NCBI GenBank assembly: GCA_947095535.1
Contig: OX352773.1
Coordinates: forward strand, 259,865,590 to 259,929,589
Length of the DNA stretch: 64,000 nucleotides
Direction: 5' to 3'
Origin: Poecilobothrus nobilitatus
Lineage: Eukaryota; Arthropoda; Insecta; Diptera; Dolichopodidae
The notes under the pieces were generated by a model. That model was not told where the DNA came from. It ran no database searches and saw nothing but the letters and a program-made list of their open reading frames with translations. This document shows, piece by piece, positions 11,451 to 22,399 of the stretch; position 1 is the first letter of the stretch, and each line of letters opens with the position of its first letter. Made by a program: the position numbers and the translations under genes.

Positions 11451-13599
11451 TTAAAATAAAATTGCAATATCTGTCAATTACAGAAACTTTTTACCTTATA
11501 CATTGGTATATAGAGTTTTATGTATCTGAAAAAATTATCCTTTATATAAAAATAACTTTATAATAAAGAGAGGGTTAATTTGCAAAAAACAGTAATTTTT
11601 TTATTTTTGTTATGTATAAAAAGAAATTACAGTTATGTGAAAACAACTCCTAAATAAAATTTTTCGATGGATAACTAGATATTTGTAATCTTTAAAGTTA
11701 ATAGGTTAATATTTTTGTCATAGAATATTCTAAGAAAAATTACAAACTTTCAGCCAAAAATAGTTGATGTCCGCATTTAAAAATCTTTGATATTGAAACT
11801 AACACATGGATAGACGAGAATACTCAAACTGACAATATCTGATGAGCTTTATTGGATAATTTAAAAAAAAATTAAAAAATTATAAGTCCCATTATAAAGT
11901 GGTACATCTGGTGTAAGACAATTTTCCTTACCACGAACAATACTTGGAACATTTACACCAAGCCGAGATATGGGTCGACGTGACAAAACATCCTTTTAAT
12001 AGATTATAAGGACATCACTTTACTTTAGATGGAATCAAATCAAAATTTTATGTCAAAACTCTCCTTTACATTATAAGCCAGAAATCTGTATTAAGATATG
12101 GATTCAAATCTCCACGCTCTTTGTAAAAACATCATTATTGTGTAAAACGAATATTTTACAGACGGGTATTGGAATATGTTGAGAAAAATTTTTCGGTTTA
12201 ACTTATAGACTTATAGAGTATTGTATAAATATACAATTTTAAGAAAAATTTCTCAAAAACTAACCATATGACCATTAATTAATACATTATATAGAAAGAG
12301 TTTAAAATAGATAAAGATTATTTTTTTTAAAATTAAGTAGTCATTGTCAAAGCAAAACGATTGTTTCATAAAGAAAATGTTTATTTTGCGATCAAAATGT
12401 CCTGTCAAACAAAGTAAGCATACAAGTATAATATTAAACTGATGCATATCATAAAAATTTTATCGAAAGAGTCTTAAACAAGTAATAAATTTATGTTATA
12501 TTTTAGTTTAAAAAAAAAAAAAAAATTGTCTACCAAGCACGTAATTTTATGTACAACCATAATTTTATATTAAACAAATACTCATATATACGATATATAA
12601 TAAATTTGTTTTAAGTCAATATTTGGTCAGTTGATTTTTTATAAAGGGGATAAATAATATGTGAAAACCTGACTAGTCACAAAAAAGATAAAATAAAATA
12701 AAATTCATATGTGAAAAAAAAAAAAAAAAACCAATATCATAAACATTTACTTATATGTTCAGAATTAGCTTAAAAAGGATAAAATATTAAATATTTTTCT
12801 AAGAAGTTTATAAATCGAATACATATTCAATGTTGTACATTCAGATAAATCTGTATAAAACAACTGTATGTGCAAAAAAAAAAAAAAAAAAACATTATCT
12901 TATAATTGATTCATTATAGTTAAAATAAAAAAATATATAATTTAAAATTTAAGGTTATTTTAAGGTCAATTGAACTTAAAGGATAATGATTTGTAGATTT
13001 AAAATTATTTTGGTTTAATACTTGAATTCAACACGTGTATATACACATATTTATCTATTTTACTACAATAATATTTTACGTTTCGTTAAATATAAGTAAG
13101 TATGTACGTAAAGTATATATCTATTTACCAGATATAAAGTTATTGTCGAACGGTGTCATATTTAAATATTAACAATATTATAATCTAAGGATTATATAAA
13201 TCATTAAAATGTTAATTGTTTATTACTATATGCTTTGGTGATTAAATTAATAAAATAAGAATATTAAAGTTTTTCAAAGGATATAAAGATTAATTTAAAA
13301 CAAAAAAGAGTGGAAATTGAATAATAAATTTAATTTATTTTATGTTAATTATTATAATATACATTATAAGTAATCTTCGAAATTATTTTAAAAGAAGAAA
13401 ATTTATTTGAAATTTCAAATTTTATGTAAACATTTTTGAACATACACGCTCAAGTCTTAACAAAAACTCTTGTATTTTTCTTTGTATCCTTTTTTAATAT
13501 TTTACGCTATTACAGCAAATTCCAAAATTCGAAATTCTTAAGCAAAAAAAAAGAACTTAAGGTTGAATTTCGAACTTAAGATCGAACAAAGGTCATTAA
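11451..13599. other. Spacer with one possible decayed coding remnant
   Basis: Mostly A+T-rich filler with long A-runs (near 12511-12526, 12714-12730 and 12875-12891). The plus-strand stretch 11918-12205 is less skewed and stays in one frame apart from two stops; it is described as a separate low-confidence entry. Confidence 0.4.
11918..12205 (+). pseudogene. Possible decayed coding remnant, family unknown
   Basis: In one plus-strand frame this reads as about 95 codons broken by two stops, with segments such as YHEQYLEHLHQAEIW and KTLLYIISQKSVLRYGFK. The latter loosely recalls the region around the L-YG-E-W motif in non-LTR reverse transcriptase ORFs. The minus strand also has a 43-codon open run here. 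The evidence is weak; a decayed LINE piece is the best guess. Confidence 0.22.
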
Positions 13600-14030
13600 C
13601 AAATTTTTTCAATTACATTATTCGATCATAGAAACCAGTAAAAATAAACTGAAAATTCTTATAGGCTTCATGGCGGAACATTTTAAGAAAATTGGAATAG
13701 GGAATAATAATACATGTAGATTCTGTCAAGTGGAAGAAAAATCTCCAAGACAAATACTCAAGAAGTGCAGAATTTTGGTGGAATTTCATTTTGTAGCACA
13801 ATATTTGCACCTAGAAGCATACTGATTTGTCGAAAATTAACTAATAGTAATAAACCCTCTAAAAATTTTTAGTTTCATAGAGACAGTAGAGTTGACAGAA
13901 GTATTTTTTGGCAAAAAAGTGAAGGTAAATGTTACAACACGAAGTGATAGATTCACTTCAAAAGCTCGCAGTGTTACTAACATCCTGTCGTCAAATGAAA
14001 ATTGTTACTTACACTCGATAGTTAAAAGGT
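13600..14030 (+). pseudogene. Decayed C-terminus of a non-LTR retrotransposon ORF2
   Basis: One plus-strand frame runs through this block with only two internal stops. It reads HFKKIGIGNNNTCRFC, then QVEEKSPRQILKKC, which fits the zinc-knuckle end of Jockey/R1/LOA-type ORF2 (T-C-FC, then P-HIL--C, with His replaced by Gln). Further on it reads NPLKIFSFIETVELTEV, like the usual final helix of these proteins. The Cys codons lie at 13715, 13724 and 13766. The minus-strand open frame at 13613-13810 is a shadow. Polyadenylation tail and 5' part are not recognised. Confidence 0.6.
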
Positions 14031-14728
14031 GACCGTTTTACTTTTTACTTGAAAATTGTACATCACTCTTTTTATATTTTATAAATTAATATTATGTTTT
14101 GCAATACCAATCATTTTCATCTATAATGGAAAAGAAAATTTTGATATAATCGTATTATTGTGATATATAATGATTTTATGATTTTTCACATTTTATAGTA
14201 TAAATAAATAATTTCGTTAATTTTATTAACTACTATAATTGTCCTTTCTTTTTGTGTACCTGTTGCAACATATGTACCTACATGAGATGTTGATATAATT
14301 ATGAGTATAAAAAAAAGGTTTCGGTTTCAAACCTCTGTCAGATGATATTCAATAGTATTAATTAAACCGTAATACATAGTTAATATTGTAATACAAAAAA
14401 AATAATTTAAAAAAATTAAAAATTCTTGTATCAGATAACAGATGACGCACAAGCATTTATATTTGTGCTCCATAATTTTATAGCTACTACCGAAAAATCA
14501 ACGGCTTAAGTGAAAATATTTATTCAAGAACTGAACCTAAATTTAATATGAATAATAAACGATATTCAGTCAATTGTGTAGTGGCAGTAGTGGTTAAGAC
14601 AATGATTATATAGATTAATAAAAAATAATATACAGATTTTTTTTATAAAATATAAGAAGTATAATATAATTAAATAAAAAATAGGTCTAAATATACATAG
14701 TTATATGTATAATTATTACATATCGGAA
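14031..14728. other. A+T-rich spacer, no gene
   Basis: Nothing recognisable; it ends at the 5' TC terminus of a Helitron. Confidence 0.4.
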
Positions 14729-14876
14729 TCTGTAATATAACACACAAAATGTTGGCGGAATTTTGCCAACATGTAAAAAAAAAAATTTTATTTCTATAAC
14801 AAACTCCTTACACTGAATGTAAACTAAACTGGCAATGATGATATTTCTGTATATTTATTTAATAATTAAAAATTTT

Positions 14877-14955
14877 ATTATCAGAGACACAAACCTTCGA
14901 CTAAAAGTATTATCAGAGACACAATCGACTAAAAATATTATCAGAGACACAAAAG
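14877..14955 (+). repeat. Three-unit minisatellite inside Helitron copy A
   Basis: ATTATCAGAGACACAA followed by a CGACTAAAA-type spacer occurs three times at roughly 30-bp spacing. The equivalent positions in copies B and C have about three and two units, so the count varies between copies. Confidence 0.65.
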
Positions 14956-15490
14956 TAAGAATTTTAAGATATTTTACTTTTTAGAATTTAAAGCAAATTT
15001 TTAATTTTTAAAATTGACCGCCACATCCATTATGAACTGGTCGTAGCGGTAAATTAAAAATAAATGAATCTTCTGTTGGCAGTTTTTAAATGATTCTTTG
15101 TTTAAAAAAATAAAAATACTCTTAATAATATTAAAAAAGCTAAGTTTGTAGTAAGCCTCATTAAAATTATAGCTCGATTTTATTCTTGATTTTGTTTTCA
15201 CTTTTATAAAAACTGGGAAAAGCTTCGTAATAGACTTTAAAGTAGTTTTGTTATTTTTAAGCTGAATTTTTGATATAACATAAAATATTCAAATTTTTTT
15301 TATTAACATAAAATTCGGCAGACTTAGATAATTATATTTCATAACAGAAGTCAGAAACAAAAATTTCACCGACATAGAAAAAGACGCGACAGTTTTATAA
15401 GATTAATTAGAAAGCTGTCAAAAACCACCGTCACAAAAAAAAGCGCCCGAAAATTTATGAAATTTCATTAAGAGACATGAATCTTTTATT

Positions 15491-15619
15491 TTTTTTTTAA
15501 TGCATTTCTCTGCCACAGAAATGTAGACAGGAAGTTACACAGCCTTTCCTGTTCAGGCGTGGCTGTAAATATCGTAAGGGAGCATAACTCTTACGACGTG
15601 TGTGGGATTCGAACCCACG
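15491..15619 (-). mobile_element. SINE-A copy nested in Helitron copy A, 5'-truncated
   Basis: Starts (plus strand) with the reversed poly(A) tail and continues through TGCCACAGAAATGTAGACAG, the TCGTAAGG/CTTACGA stem and a perfect reversed box B, GGATTCGAACC. It stops just past box B, so box A is missing. TGAATCTTTTATT (15478-15490) and TGAATCTTTCATT (15620-15632) form a 13-bp target duplication with one mismatch. Helitron copy C has an uninterrupted single TGAATCTTTTATT at 61352-61364, the empty site. Confidence 0.85.
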
Positions 15620-16663
15620 TGAATCTTTCATTAAATATACCAAAGACCTCTTTCAAAATACATTTAAATAAAATAAATTCAGCAAATTTTTTTGAAGCAA
15701 AAAAAAATAAATGCAAAAGACTTCAAAGTAGTTTAAATAAAGTTAAAATTTTTGATATAATCGAAAAATTAAAAACTTTATTTTAATATAAAATTCGGCA
15801 TATTTAGATAAATATGTCATTACGAAAACACTAAGATTGGTAGAAATATTTTTGGAAAAAAAAATAACTTTAATTATTTAATAAGTGTCCGTGTGACATA
15901 TTCTTTTAAATTTCGTGTATTTCCATATGGAAAACATAAAGTTTCAGCTCGAGCTAAAAAGTAAAAACAACTTCATGGCGGCGACCGATGGTGGTGGACG
16001 AATTTCGGGTCGAAAATTTCGTGGCGAAAACTTTATTTTTAAAACTATTTCTCTTTAGTTTTAAGTAGTTTAAGAGAGTAAAATTTTAAAAAATATTAAA
16101 ATTATTTCGATTATTAGGATTGTCTTAAATGTAACAAAAAAAAAATGCTGTAGGCGGTTGGTGAGTGAATTTGAATTTCATAGCAAATGAAGATCGGATC
16201 ATGATGATTTCTTCGTAAAATATTATGTGGAAAGAAAAGAAAAGGATAAAGAACATTTTTTGAAACTAATAAGAGTGAATGTGTCTTCATTTAATTTGCT
16301 ATTTTCCTAATTACTTCCTCGATTAATTTTTCTTCAAATGACATACATATATCTTAACCTATCTACAAATCGAATGTTAAAAAAATGGCATTAAAAATTG
16401 GTTTTGAATTTTAATGTCACAATATAACTATATTGATTTCGCCGCTACAAAATTGTAAACAATAAATTTTTCCGCCGGGCAAAAAAATCGCCGGCATTTT
16501 TTTCGCTGTTTTTTAATGTGCACTTTATACATGTGTTTCAAACAATTTTTTATTAATGATTAAAAAACTGTCAAAAATGACTGCCACAAAAAAACGGCGA
16601 GAAAAAATTAATAAACTGTACCTAGCTTTTTTTATTTTATGTGTTTAGATTTGTTTTATGTTT

Positions 16664-16930
16664 TTAGCACATTTCCAAAAAAAATTTGAAAAAATGTGCT
16701 TATTAGTTTCACTCTGTCCGTCCGTTCGTCCGTCCGTCTGTTTACAAAACTTTTACACCGTTTAAGATAGAGAAAAAAATTTTTAACCATGGGTAGGTCT
16801 CATAAAAAAAATAATTTTGTGGAACAACTTTTTCATGTAGCCCCATCCATTACGGAGCTACAACCCCCGCAAACTTTGAAATTTTTATTTTTAAATGCAT
16901 ATATCTTATGTTCTGCTTAAGATTTTTTCG
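16664..16930 (+). mobile_element. Cac-family repeat, copy 2, left-end fragment inside the Helitron
   Basis: It matches the first 270 bp of Cac copy 1, including TTTTTAGCACATTTCC, the GTCCGTCCG block and TTCTGCTTAAGATTTTTT, and breaks off there. The flanking Helitron sequence resumes as TGATTCCAATG and matches copy C. Confidence 0.75.
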
Positions 16931-17089
16931 TGAAGTAAAGTGATTCCAATGATTTTTTAATTGTGGTGATGTAAAAATGAAATTTTTAAGGATTTTATTA
17001 AGGGAGTCAGTTAACGTAAATGTTTTTGCATCTATAGATTGCAATTGTATATATATATATATTGTGCAATTTCATAGGGGATTTTCTAG

Positions 17090-19346
17090 TATGTATATAA
17101 TAAAATAAAAATAAAATTATTCTTGAATATAATGAGACGTAGAAATAAAGAAATATACAATAGTCTTGTACAATAGCTATAACCGAGTAACCATCGGTAG
17201 TGAAATTAATGATTTCAGAAACTCAGTCAAATATGAATAATAAATGACTTCGTGGGTGCTCTATGTTCCTTATAACAATGAAACGAACCAAAATAAAAAT
17301 TCATTATAGTGTTTAATTGTTACGTTAACATTGGCCATAATTTAGAAATTGAAAATTCAATAAAAGTGACAAACATATGTGCCATATGTCATCGAAATTT
17401 TTATAAGTGCCAAAAAAAGGTTGACAATTAAAAATTTTTATTTACAAATAATAACAACGATGATATCAATTACTTTAAAAATTTTTACTTTAAATGATAA
17501 AACATTTCTTAGCCATATTTATTTTCCTAAATTTTTCTTTGTTTTTATGTTGTGTAGGCGTACTTGACAAGCAACTTTTACATGAAAAAAAAAAAAAAGA
17601 AAGAATAATATAAAATGAGTTTTTGATAACTATTGAAATCAGGATCGCTTTTACAGATTTGTTCAATTCTTAAGTATATGATTTTCATTTTTTGTATTTT
17701 CAATGATAAACCACACCTAACACACCTAATATTTTTTTTTTATTTTTTCGTTTTTTTTATCCTTTGTGAAAAATTTTGAAAGTAACAGAGTAAAAACAAA
17801 ATTTATTAATGTAAGTTTTTATAAAAAATTATTATGTAGTGAACTTAGAATCTATAGAGTATCATTTATCATTTACAATGTTACAGTTACATATTGTATT
17901 AATATAAAATATATACATACGTATACACATACATACATACAACAAACTTTGATAAACAGTCTTGAAAAATTAATTCTTCAAAGAAAATTTTAACAAATTT
18001 GTTAAAGGATATTTTCTGTAGGGACTGAATTTAAACTTTATATTGAATTTTCAAGGAAAATCAGAAAATGGTTTAGTTTTAAATTGAAATTTAGACGAAA
18101 TAACTTGAAAAAAAGACACAAGTTTTTAGATGTGCGACTTTAGATTTAGACTTTAACTTTATATAAGCAAAACATATTAAGTATTAAAGGTCCCAAAATT
18201 ATTATTACTTTTTGTAATCTATACGTTTTGTTTATAATTAGTGTTTGATGCAGTAAAATAAAATTAGTTTTTGTGACTATAAATTGTTACATCAATTTTA
18301 ATCAGTTAACAGTACAGTGTTAGTGTGCTAATATTTTATTTTTGAGGGCTTTATTTAAAATTCTAATAAATAAAAAATTCAAACCTGATTCAACTGAATT
18401 GACATTCAGCATTAAGTTCAGAATGAAATCGTGTTTCGTTCGTTCAAATCCAATACTACAAAAGAGAATTCGCGTATTGATCCTAATAATGTCTTTCAAG
18501 ATTCCCACAAACCCTTATACAAATAAAAAAAAAAAAAACATTGTCTCATATGTTTAGTAATTAAATGAAAAATTCTTGAGATCAATTCAATGAATCATGT
18601 TTTGAAACAAAACTTTTCCAAGTCATATAATGTGTAAATCTGAAATCATTATCTGTCTAATCATTTAATAATTGAACAAACCAACAAAAGGATGAAAATT
18701 AATAATATAATAAAGTTTAAAAATTTACTTAATATATTATATTGTAGTATCCATTATCTTAAAAACTATTATTTTATCCAATACTGTAGTTATTTTTTAA
18801 CATTAATATTATATTTATATATTATTTTTATATTTAATACTTTACTTTGTTTCTGTTAAAGGTAAAATCCTTCTCTTTCATCATAAAGAATTCATTGGAG
18901 ATTTTTATGTTATGTCTTTTTTTTTTTCAGACATATTGTATCAGTTGAGGTTTCATTTGGGAGTTTTTATATATATATATATATGTAATATATTTTAATA
19001 TAAAAGTTTGGATAAAAAAAAAAAAAAAACACAAACATTAAGCTTTATAATATTAAATTTATGAACCTGATTTATTATATACGTATTTTTTTTTTTTATA
19101 ATAATAAAAATTAAAAATTATTACAATAAAAGTTTATTATAGAATTTTAATGCATTGTTAATTATGTATTTTTTTTTATCGATCTATAAACATAAAACTA
19201 AAAGGACGTTGTATATAAGTTTTTATATATACATAATATATAATAATAATTGAAAGAATCGGTTTATTATATTATATAGGTAATAAATTATCTCCGTTAA
19301 CAAAAAAAAAATTCAACAAGGTAAAAAAAAAAAATAAGTGATAAAA
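17090..19346. other. A+T-rich spacer with a decayed terminus at about 17635-17655
   Basis: AACTATTGAAATCAGGATCG is a mutated version of the right terminus of the 725-bp element at 5148-5872 (GACTATCGAAATCAGGGCC). A (TA)n tract lies near 18970. The overlapping open frames on both strands at 18320-18557 look like chance. No gene is supported. Confidence 0.4.
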
Positions 19347-21072
19347 AAACCAAGGGTTTTCAAAAAAGCACATACCGAAAATTAAATTTAGTTTTTTGTT
19401 TATTTAAGTTCAATCTCGTTCAAATTGCATACAATGTGGTAGGGGAGTGGAGCCCGTCTTTCCTTCACAGGTATGGCAGGAGTTATTAAATAATATTCCG
19501 TAATAAGTTTTGAGTAAAATAAATTTAAAATAATATAACATATGTATTTTTTCGTTCAAGACATATGTATATACATTGGAGAATATTGGAGTATGGACAT
19601 TATAATATTTAGAATACAAAAGGTACAATTTAAACATTGAAGAGTTATTTAATCACATGAAAAATGTTATAGGAAACCAAGATTAAAACAAAACATATTT
19701 ATTATGTCCATGCATATTTATGCAAAATGTCGAACATGCGGAATATAAAGTAAAGAATTTAGGTAATAGACGGTATAGTCAAACATTTATAATTTACATA
19801 TTATCCATATATACGAATATCTTGTGTATTAATTGGCTCTGTAATAATCAAAAATATAATGTTGGAACTTTAATTTTTGTATATTGTTTACAAGAAATTT
19901 GAACTGGTGTTCAAGTTACAGGTGTTTAAAAATAGAGAATTTTAAGTTTTTATATTTTAATAGCTCCTAAACAGAGAGCGACACAAACATATTTTTCAGT
20001 TATTTGCAAAGGTCTAATTCTTTTCAAAATTACAAATTTCTAACTTAACCCGTTTGGAAGATAGAAGGAGCTAAAAATTTTGCAAAATTTGAGTTTCGCA
20101 TAACGTTAAATTATGTCGTTTTCTTTTCTGAAAAAAATTTTTGGCCTGACAAAGTGCAAAACTGAAAAAGTCAAACTTATTTTTTCTAGTTTTGCACTTT
20201 TTTTTTCAGTTTTGACCTGAACATTTATTAGAATAGAACAGAAAAAGGGCAACATTTTTTTTTCCAGTTTGCTGCACAGATTTCTTTATCTACAAATTAT
20301 ATTTTACTTATTTAAAAATTTTTAAACTTATGTTTCTAATCAAATATAAATTTTTTTTTTTTTTTTGTAAACTATATATTTTTTAAAACTCAACCAAATA
20401 AATGAAAATAATGTATTTTTATATTGTCATTAATTACTATTTACTATTTAACTGACAGTGACAATTATATACATATATTTTTTAGTGTTGTCATTCTGGA
20501 GAGTGCAAAACTCATTTTATTGCCCCGTCAATATTTTCAGGTCAAGTTTTAAAAAAAAAATGTTGCCCTATGTGAGTTTTACCCTAAATTTTTTTCAGAA
20601 AAGAACACGAACATTTTTTTCAGTTTTGCATTTTTTTTTAGAAAACAACGGAAAAAATGTGACATGAAAAAAAAGTGCAATCCCAGGTTAAAACTTTTTT
20701 CAGAAAAGAAAACGACATTAAAATACCGTATATAAAAAAAGTATACATATATTATTATATACATATTCGTAAACCTAATAAAACCAGTTATAGTTTGAAA
20801 TTTTCACATTGAAGATATACTTATAGAACATGTATTATAATAATTTAAATATAGGGTTTTTTCGAACTTTGGGGGCTGTAGCTCTGTGACGGATGGGGCT
20901 ACAGAAAAAAGTTGCTTCATAAAATCAATTTTTTTTTTTTTGATATCTATTCGTAGCTAAAATTTCATTGCTGTACTTCAAACTTTTGTGAATACCCGGA
21001 CAGAAAAACAAACGGACAAAGTGAAAGTAATAGGCACATTTTTTCAATTTTTTTTTTGGAAAATGTACTTAA
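19347..21072 (-). mobile_element. Cac-family repeat, copy 3, full length but interrupted
   Basis: Minus-strand copy. The plus strand starts AACCAAGGGTTTTCAAAAAA and ends with a mutated GGACAGAAAAACAAACGGAC block and AATAGGCACATTTTTTCAAT. It is interrupted by unrelated sequence at about 19400-19800 and by the 604-bp inverted-repeat element at 20114-20717. Landmarks such as GTTACAGGTGTTTAAAAAT and TTGGAAGATAGAAGGAG align with copies 5 and 6. Confidence 0.7.
20114..20717. mobile_element. 604-bp terminal-inverted-repeat element nested in Cac copy 3
   Basis: The ends are inverted copies of TGTCGTTTTCTTTTCTG plus an A-run (23 bp perfect). Flanks read TTAAATTA (20106-20113) and TTAAAATA (20718-20725): either an 8-bp duplication with one mismatch (hAT-like) or a 3-bp TTA duplication (PIF/Harbinger-like). 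The uninterrupted Cac copy 6 (GGTAAATTAAGACACCG near 56787) favours TTA. Inside are further inverted pairs: GGGCAACA plus T-run (20247-20263) with its complement (20552-20568), and TTGACCTGAA (20212) with TTCAGGTCAA (20536). Open frames inside are T-run artefacts. Confidence 0.75.
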
Positions 21073-22302
21073 AATCAAATTTTTTTTAAAAGTGAACATT
21101 TCCGAAACGATATTGCTAAAATATATTTTAATATTTATTTATCATATATAATTTTATAATAATAAAGTTTAAGACTTTTTGAATGTAGACCATAAATTTG
21201 TTTAACTTTAATTACATTTCAATACTTTTTTTTTTTGTAAGGAAAATTTTATTTCATTTTAAATTTTAAATTTTAAAGAAAGCTTCCTTTTATTAGTGAA
21301 AATATTCTTGTATTAGTTATTAAGAAAAATAGGTATACTTATGTAACATTTTCCGAAATTATTAGTTTTATTAAACCGTTGATTACTCCACTGTAGCTAT
21401 TGTACAATACTCAAACACAAATATATTTATTTGTGCGACATCTATTATCTTATACAAGAATTATTAAATTTTTATATTTATTATACGTAAGTAATTATAG
21501 GGCATATATACCATTAACTACATAGATTTCTATTAATGAAAAACCTTAAATTTTTGATTCTTTAATGCTCTGAAACGATAACAAATATAAATTTATTTTT
21601 TAACAGAGGTGGGGCATATTTTTATGTAATTCAATTAAATTTGAAGTTTATTGTATAAAAAATATTTACAAGTTTTTCTGTCTTTCAACATTTGCTGATA
21701 TTTACAATATAATATGAAAATTTTATTATTTAAAATTTTTAAAGGCATGATATTATAAATTTATAAAGGTTAATGATTTATGCATATTGCTTTTCTTTAA
21801 TTTTTTGTTGTTAGATAGTCCTATGATATTTTCAGATTCAAAATTTTAGTTTTAAGAAAGTCGTTATTTATAACATTAATATAATAAACAAAGTTGACAT
21901 CTTTCGTTTTGGATTTGGACTATTTTTTTTTTTTTTTTTTGAAAGTTAGTGATTATATTTAAAAAAAAGAAATGGCTGTTTTCTTTTTATTATAAACTTT
22001 ACTAATTTGTTAAATTAAGTAGGATGCTTTTATTTTACTGGATCGTTCAATTAGGTACTGTTGTTAAATGTGTTCACTTGTCATTGAACTTGAAATATTT
22101 GAAAATTTATTAAAATTATTTATTTTTTTAACCCTATTATCTTGTCACCTCACAGATTGTGAGGGAAGACAAATCAAACAATACTATCAAAATACATATA
22201 TGTTTTAAGTGGGATTAAATGTACAATATAACAGATAACGTTATTAGAAAATTTAGGAAAAACGAGGAAGAGTGCAGTAGAGTAGACTGTGTCAACTCTG
22301 GG
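21073..22302. other. A+T-rich spacer, no gene
   Basis: No element ends or coding signal recognised. The last 20 bases (GTCAACTCTGGG) resemble sequence near 55930 and may belong to the following element. Confidence 0.4.
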
Positions 22303-22399
22303 ATACCCGTATGAACGTAATATATCCTGTTTCTATAAAACTTGATCATCTTTTAAAAACATTCAGAGTTTTAGTACCGAACTACAGAGATATATTTAT

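Larger units (their letters stand above)
14729..17089 (+). mobile_element. Hel-1 Helitron copy A, non-autonomous, carrying two nested insertions
   Basis: The 5' end is A|TCTGTAATATAACACAC, followed by a hairpin of ATGTTGGC and GCCAACAT. The 3' end is GGGGATTTTCTAG|T with a degraded TTGTGCAATT hairpin just upstream. TC...CTAG inserted between A and T is the Helitron signature. Copy C (60491-62023) is collinear and lacks both insertions seen here: a SINE-A (15491-15619) and a Cac fragment (about 16664-16930). Near the 5' end, a roughly 30-bp unit with TTATCAGAGACACAAA is repeated three times (about 14877-14955). No Rep/helicase coding sequence is present. Confidence 0.8.

Noticed and set aside
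18320..18557. Overlapping open frames on both strands
   Set aside because: Mirror frames in moderately balanced sequence without any recognisable motif.
19460..19490. Plus-strand acceptor-donor pair CTTTCCTTCACAG|GTATGG as a recursive splice site
   Set aside because: On the strand opposite to the inferred gene and inside an insertion within a repeat; no supporting exon.
20458..20764. Phe-rich open frames on both strands
   Set aside because: Encoded by T- and A-runs inside the 604-bp inverted-repeat element.
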